Source of the DNA: Bacillota bacterium
Lineage (GTDB): Bacteria > Bacillota > Clostridia > DSM-8532
Assembly: GCA_023446675.1 (NCBI GenBank)
Contig: JAEXPO010000233.1
Coordinates: 1 to 5,959, forward strand
DNA length: 5,959 bases
Direction of reading: 5' to 3'
This document shows, in pieces, positions 5,062-5,959 of the stretch; position 1 is the stretch's first letter; every line of letters starts with the position of its first letter. The translations under genes and the position numbers were made by a program. Under the pieces are notes generated by a model. It worked only from the letters and a program-made list of their open reading frames with translations. It was not told where the DNA came from and made no database searches.

Positions 5062-5959
5062 TCAAGCCTGACCGTAAATTCCGGGATTCTCTGCCGGGAC
5101 GGGGAGCTTGGCCAGTATATCCTGAAGCAGCACATCGGAAGCGCCGCTTTTTAGACGTACGGATCCCTTTAATATAATGCGGTGGGCGAACACCGGTATG
5201 GCAAGGCTTTTTATATCGTCGGGCACCACGTGAGACCGGCCCTTAAGTACGGCATAGGCCTGAGCGCCCCGGAAAAGTGCCTGAGCACCTCTTGGGCTGA
5301 TGCCCAGGGTAACGTCAGGGTGATTTCTCGTAGCTTCAGCTATTTGAAGAATATAAAGCATTAAATCCTCATGTACATAGACGCCGGTATAGCTTTTCTG
5401 GGCAGCGAGAATATCTTCACCCGAGCAAACCGGGCAGAGTGTTTCCAGGGGACTTTCATCCCTGAAGCGTTTTAAAATATCAATGCCTTCCTTAAGGGTG
5501 GGATACCCGGGTTTCAAACGCATCATAAAGCGATCCAGCTGAGCTTCGGGCAGGGGAAAGGTCCCTTGAATTTCAACTGGATTCTGGGTTGCGATAACCA
5601 GAAAGGGCGTTGAAAGCTTTTTGGTTTCACCGTCAATGGTAACCTGTCCTTCTTCCATGCACTCCAAAAGGGCCGATTGGGTTCTGGGAGTTGCCCGGTT
5701 AATTTCGTCTGCCAGAAGGATATTTGTAAAGACAGGACCGGGTCGGAAGGTAAAAACGCCCTCCTTCTGATTATAATAATGTATACCGGTAATGTCCGAG
5801 GGAAGAAGATCGGGGGTAAATTGCACGCGCTTGAATGTGCACCCCAAAGATCTTGCAAGAGATTTGGCCAAAAGAGTTTTTCCTGTTCCTGGAACATCAT
5901 CCAGCAAAACATGACCTCGAGAAATGAGAGCAGTAAGCAAAAGGTCCAGCAGATTGTCC
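5062..5959 (-). CDS. MoxR-family AAA+ ATPase, N-terminus outside the window
   Basis: The frame is open to the right edge, reading DNLLDLLLTALISRGHVLL from 5958, so the TTG near 5940 is an internal Leu codon. About 30 N-terminal residues of a roughly 320-residue protein are probably missing. Counting from the Leu at 5940, Walker A is VPGTGKT (16-22), Walker B is ILLADEINR (74-82), sensor 1 is VIATQNP (115-121), followed by FPLPEAQLDRF (128-138), and sensor 2 Arg217 lies in LGISPRGAQAL. All ATPase motifs are intact. MoxR proteins are AAA+ chaperone-like ATPases that act with DUF58/vWA partners on assembly or maturation of protein complexes, often envelope-linked. It is the first gene of the visible operon; the promoter lies beyond the edge. 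A CPVC pair (169-172) in the linker before the lid is unusual for the family. Confidence 0.93.
   Translation of the reverse strand, partial: DNLLDLLLTALISRGHVLLDDVPGTGKTLLAKSLARSLGCTFKRVQFTPDLLPSDITGIHYYNQKEGVFTFRPGPVFTNILLADEINRATPRTQSALLECMEEGQVTIDGETKKLSTPFLVIATQNPVEIQGTFPLPEAQLDRFMMRLKPGYPTLKEGIDILKRFRDESPLETLCPVCSGEDILAAQKSYTGVYVHEDLMLYILQIAEATRNHPDVTLGISPRGAQALFRGAQAYAVLKGRSHVVPDDIKSLAIPVFAHRIILKGSVRLKSGASDVLLQDILAKLPVPAENPGIYGQA

Noticed and set aside
4721..5177. Open frames on the plus strand opposite the DUF58 and MoxR genes.
   Set aside because: They are antisense to well-supported genes, with basic, low-information translations typical of shadow frames.
5938..5940. TTG at 5940 as the start of the MoxR gene.
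   Set aside because: The frame continues upstream as DNLLDL, matching the usual MoxR sequence before the GHVLL strand, and there is no ribosome binding site; the gene runs off the window.

Overview
The window looks like chromosomal DNA from a low- to mid-GC Gram-positive anaerobe of the Clostridia type. This is inferred from strong AGGAG-type ribosome binding sites, a TTG start, a lipoprotein with a Thr-Pro linker, and the MoxR / DUF58 / DUF4129 gene order. No RNA gene, insertion sequence, CRISPR array or phage gene was seen.

Layout. (1) Positions 1-708, minus strand: a 186-residue coiled-coil protein built on eight tandem 11-residue repeats, followed by the first codons of an unidentified gene that runs off the left edge. 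(2) Positions 709-983: a divergent intergenic region with two similar inverted repeats (TTGAAT-N6/7-TTCAATG), one nearer each flanking gene. (3) Positions 984-2540, plus strand: a HAD-superfamily protein with substitutions in motifs II and IV, then a lipoprotein whose body resembles a class B metallo-beta-lactamase but lacks every zinc ligand. (4) Positions 2541-2655: a short convergent gap without a convincing terminator. (5) Positions 2656-5959, minus strand: a compact operon of a MoxR AAA+ ATPase (5' end outside the window), a DUF58 protein and a polytopic DUF4129 membrane protein. Spacing is 17 nt between the first two and a 17-nt overlap between the last two.

How the genes may work together. 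MoxR/DUF58/DUF4129 proteins are generally thought to form a membrane-associated chaperone or envelope-assembly module, often with a transglutaminase-like protein. Here the DUF4129 protein has no transglutaminase domain, and the next gene downstream is convergent and unrelated. The pseudo-beta-lactamase lipoprotein would lie on the outer face of the same membrane, but the sequence shows no direct link between the two. The most unusual items are the zinc-less metallo-beta-lactamase-like lipoprotein, the hendecad-repeat protein, and the HAD protein with altered catalytic motifs.
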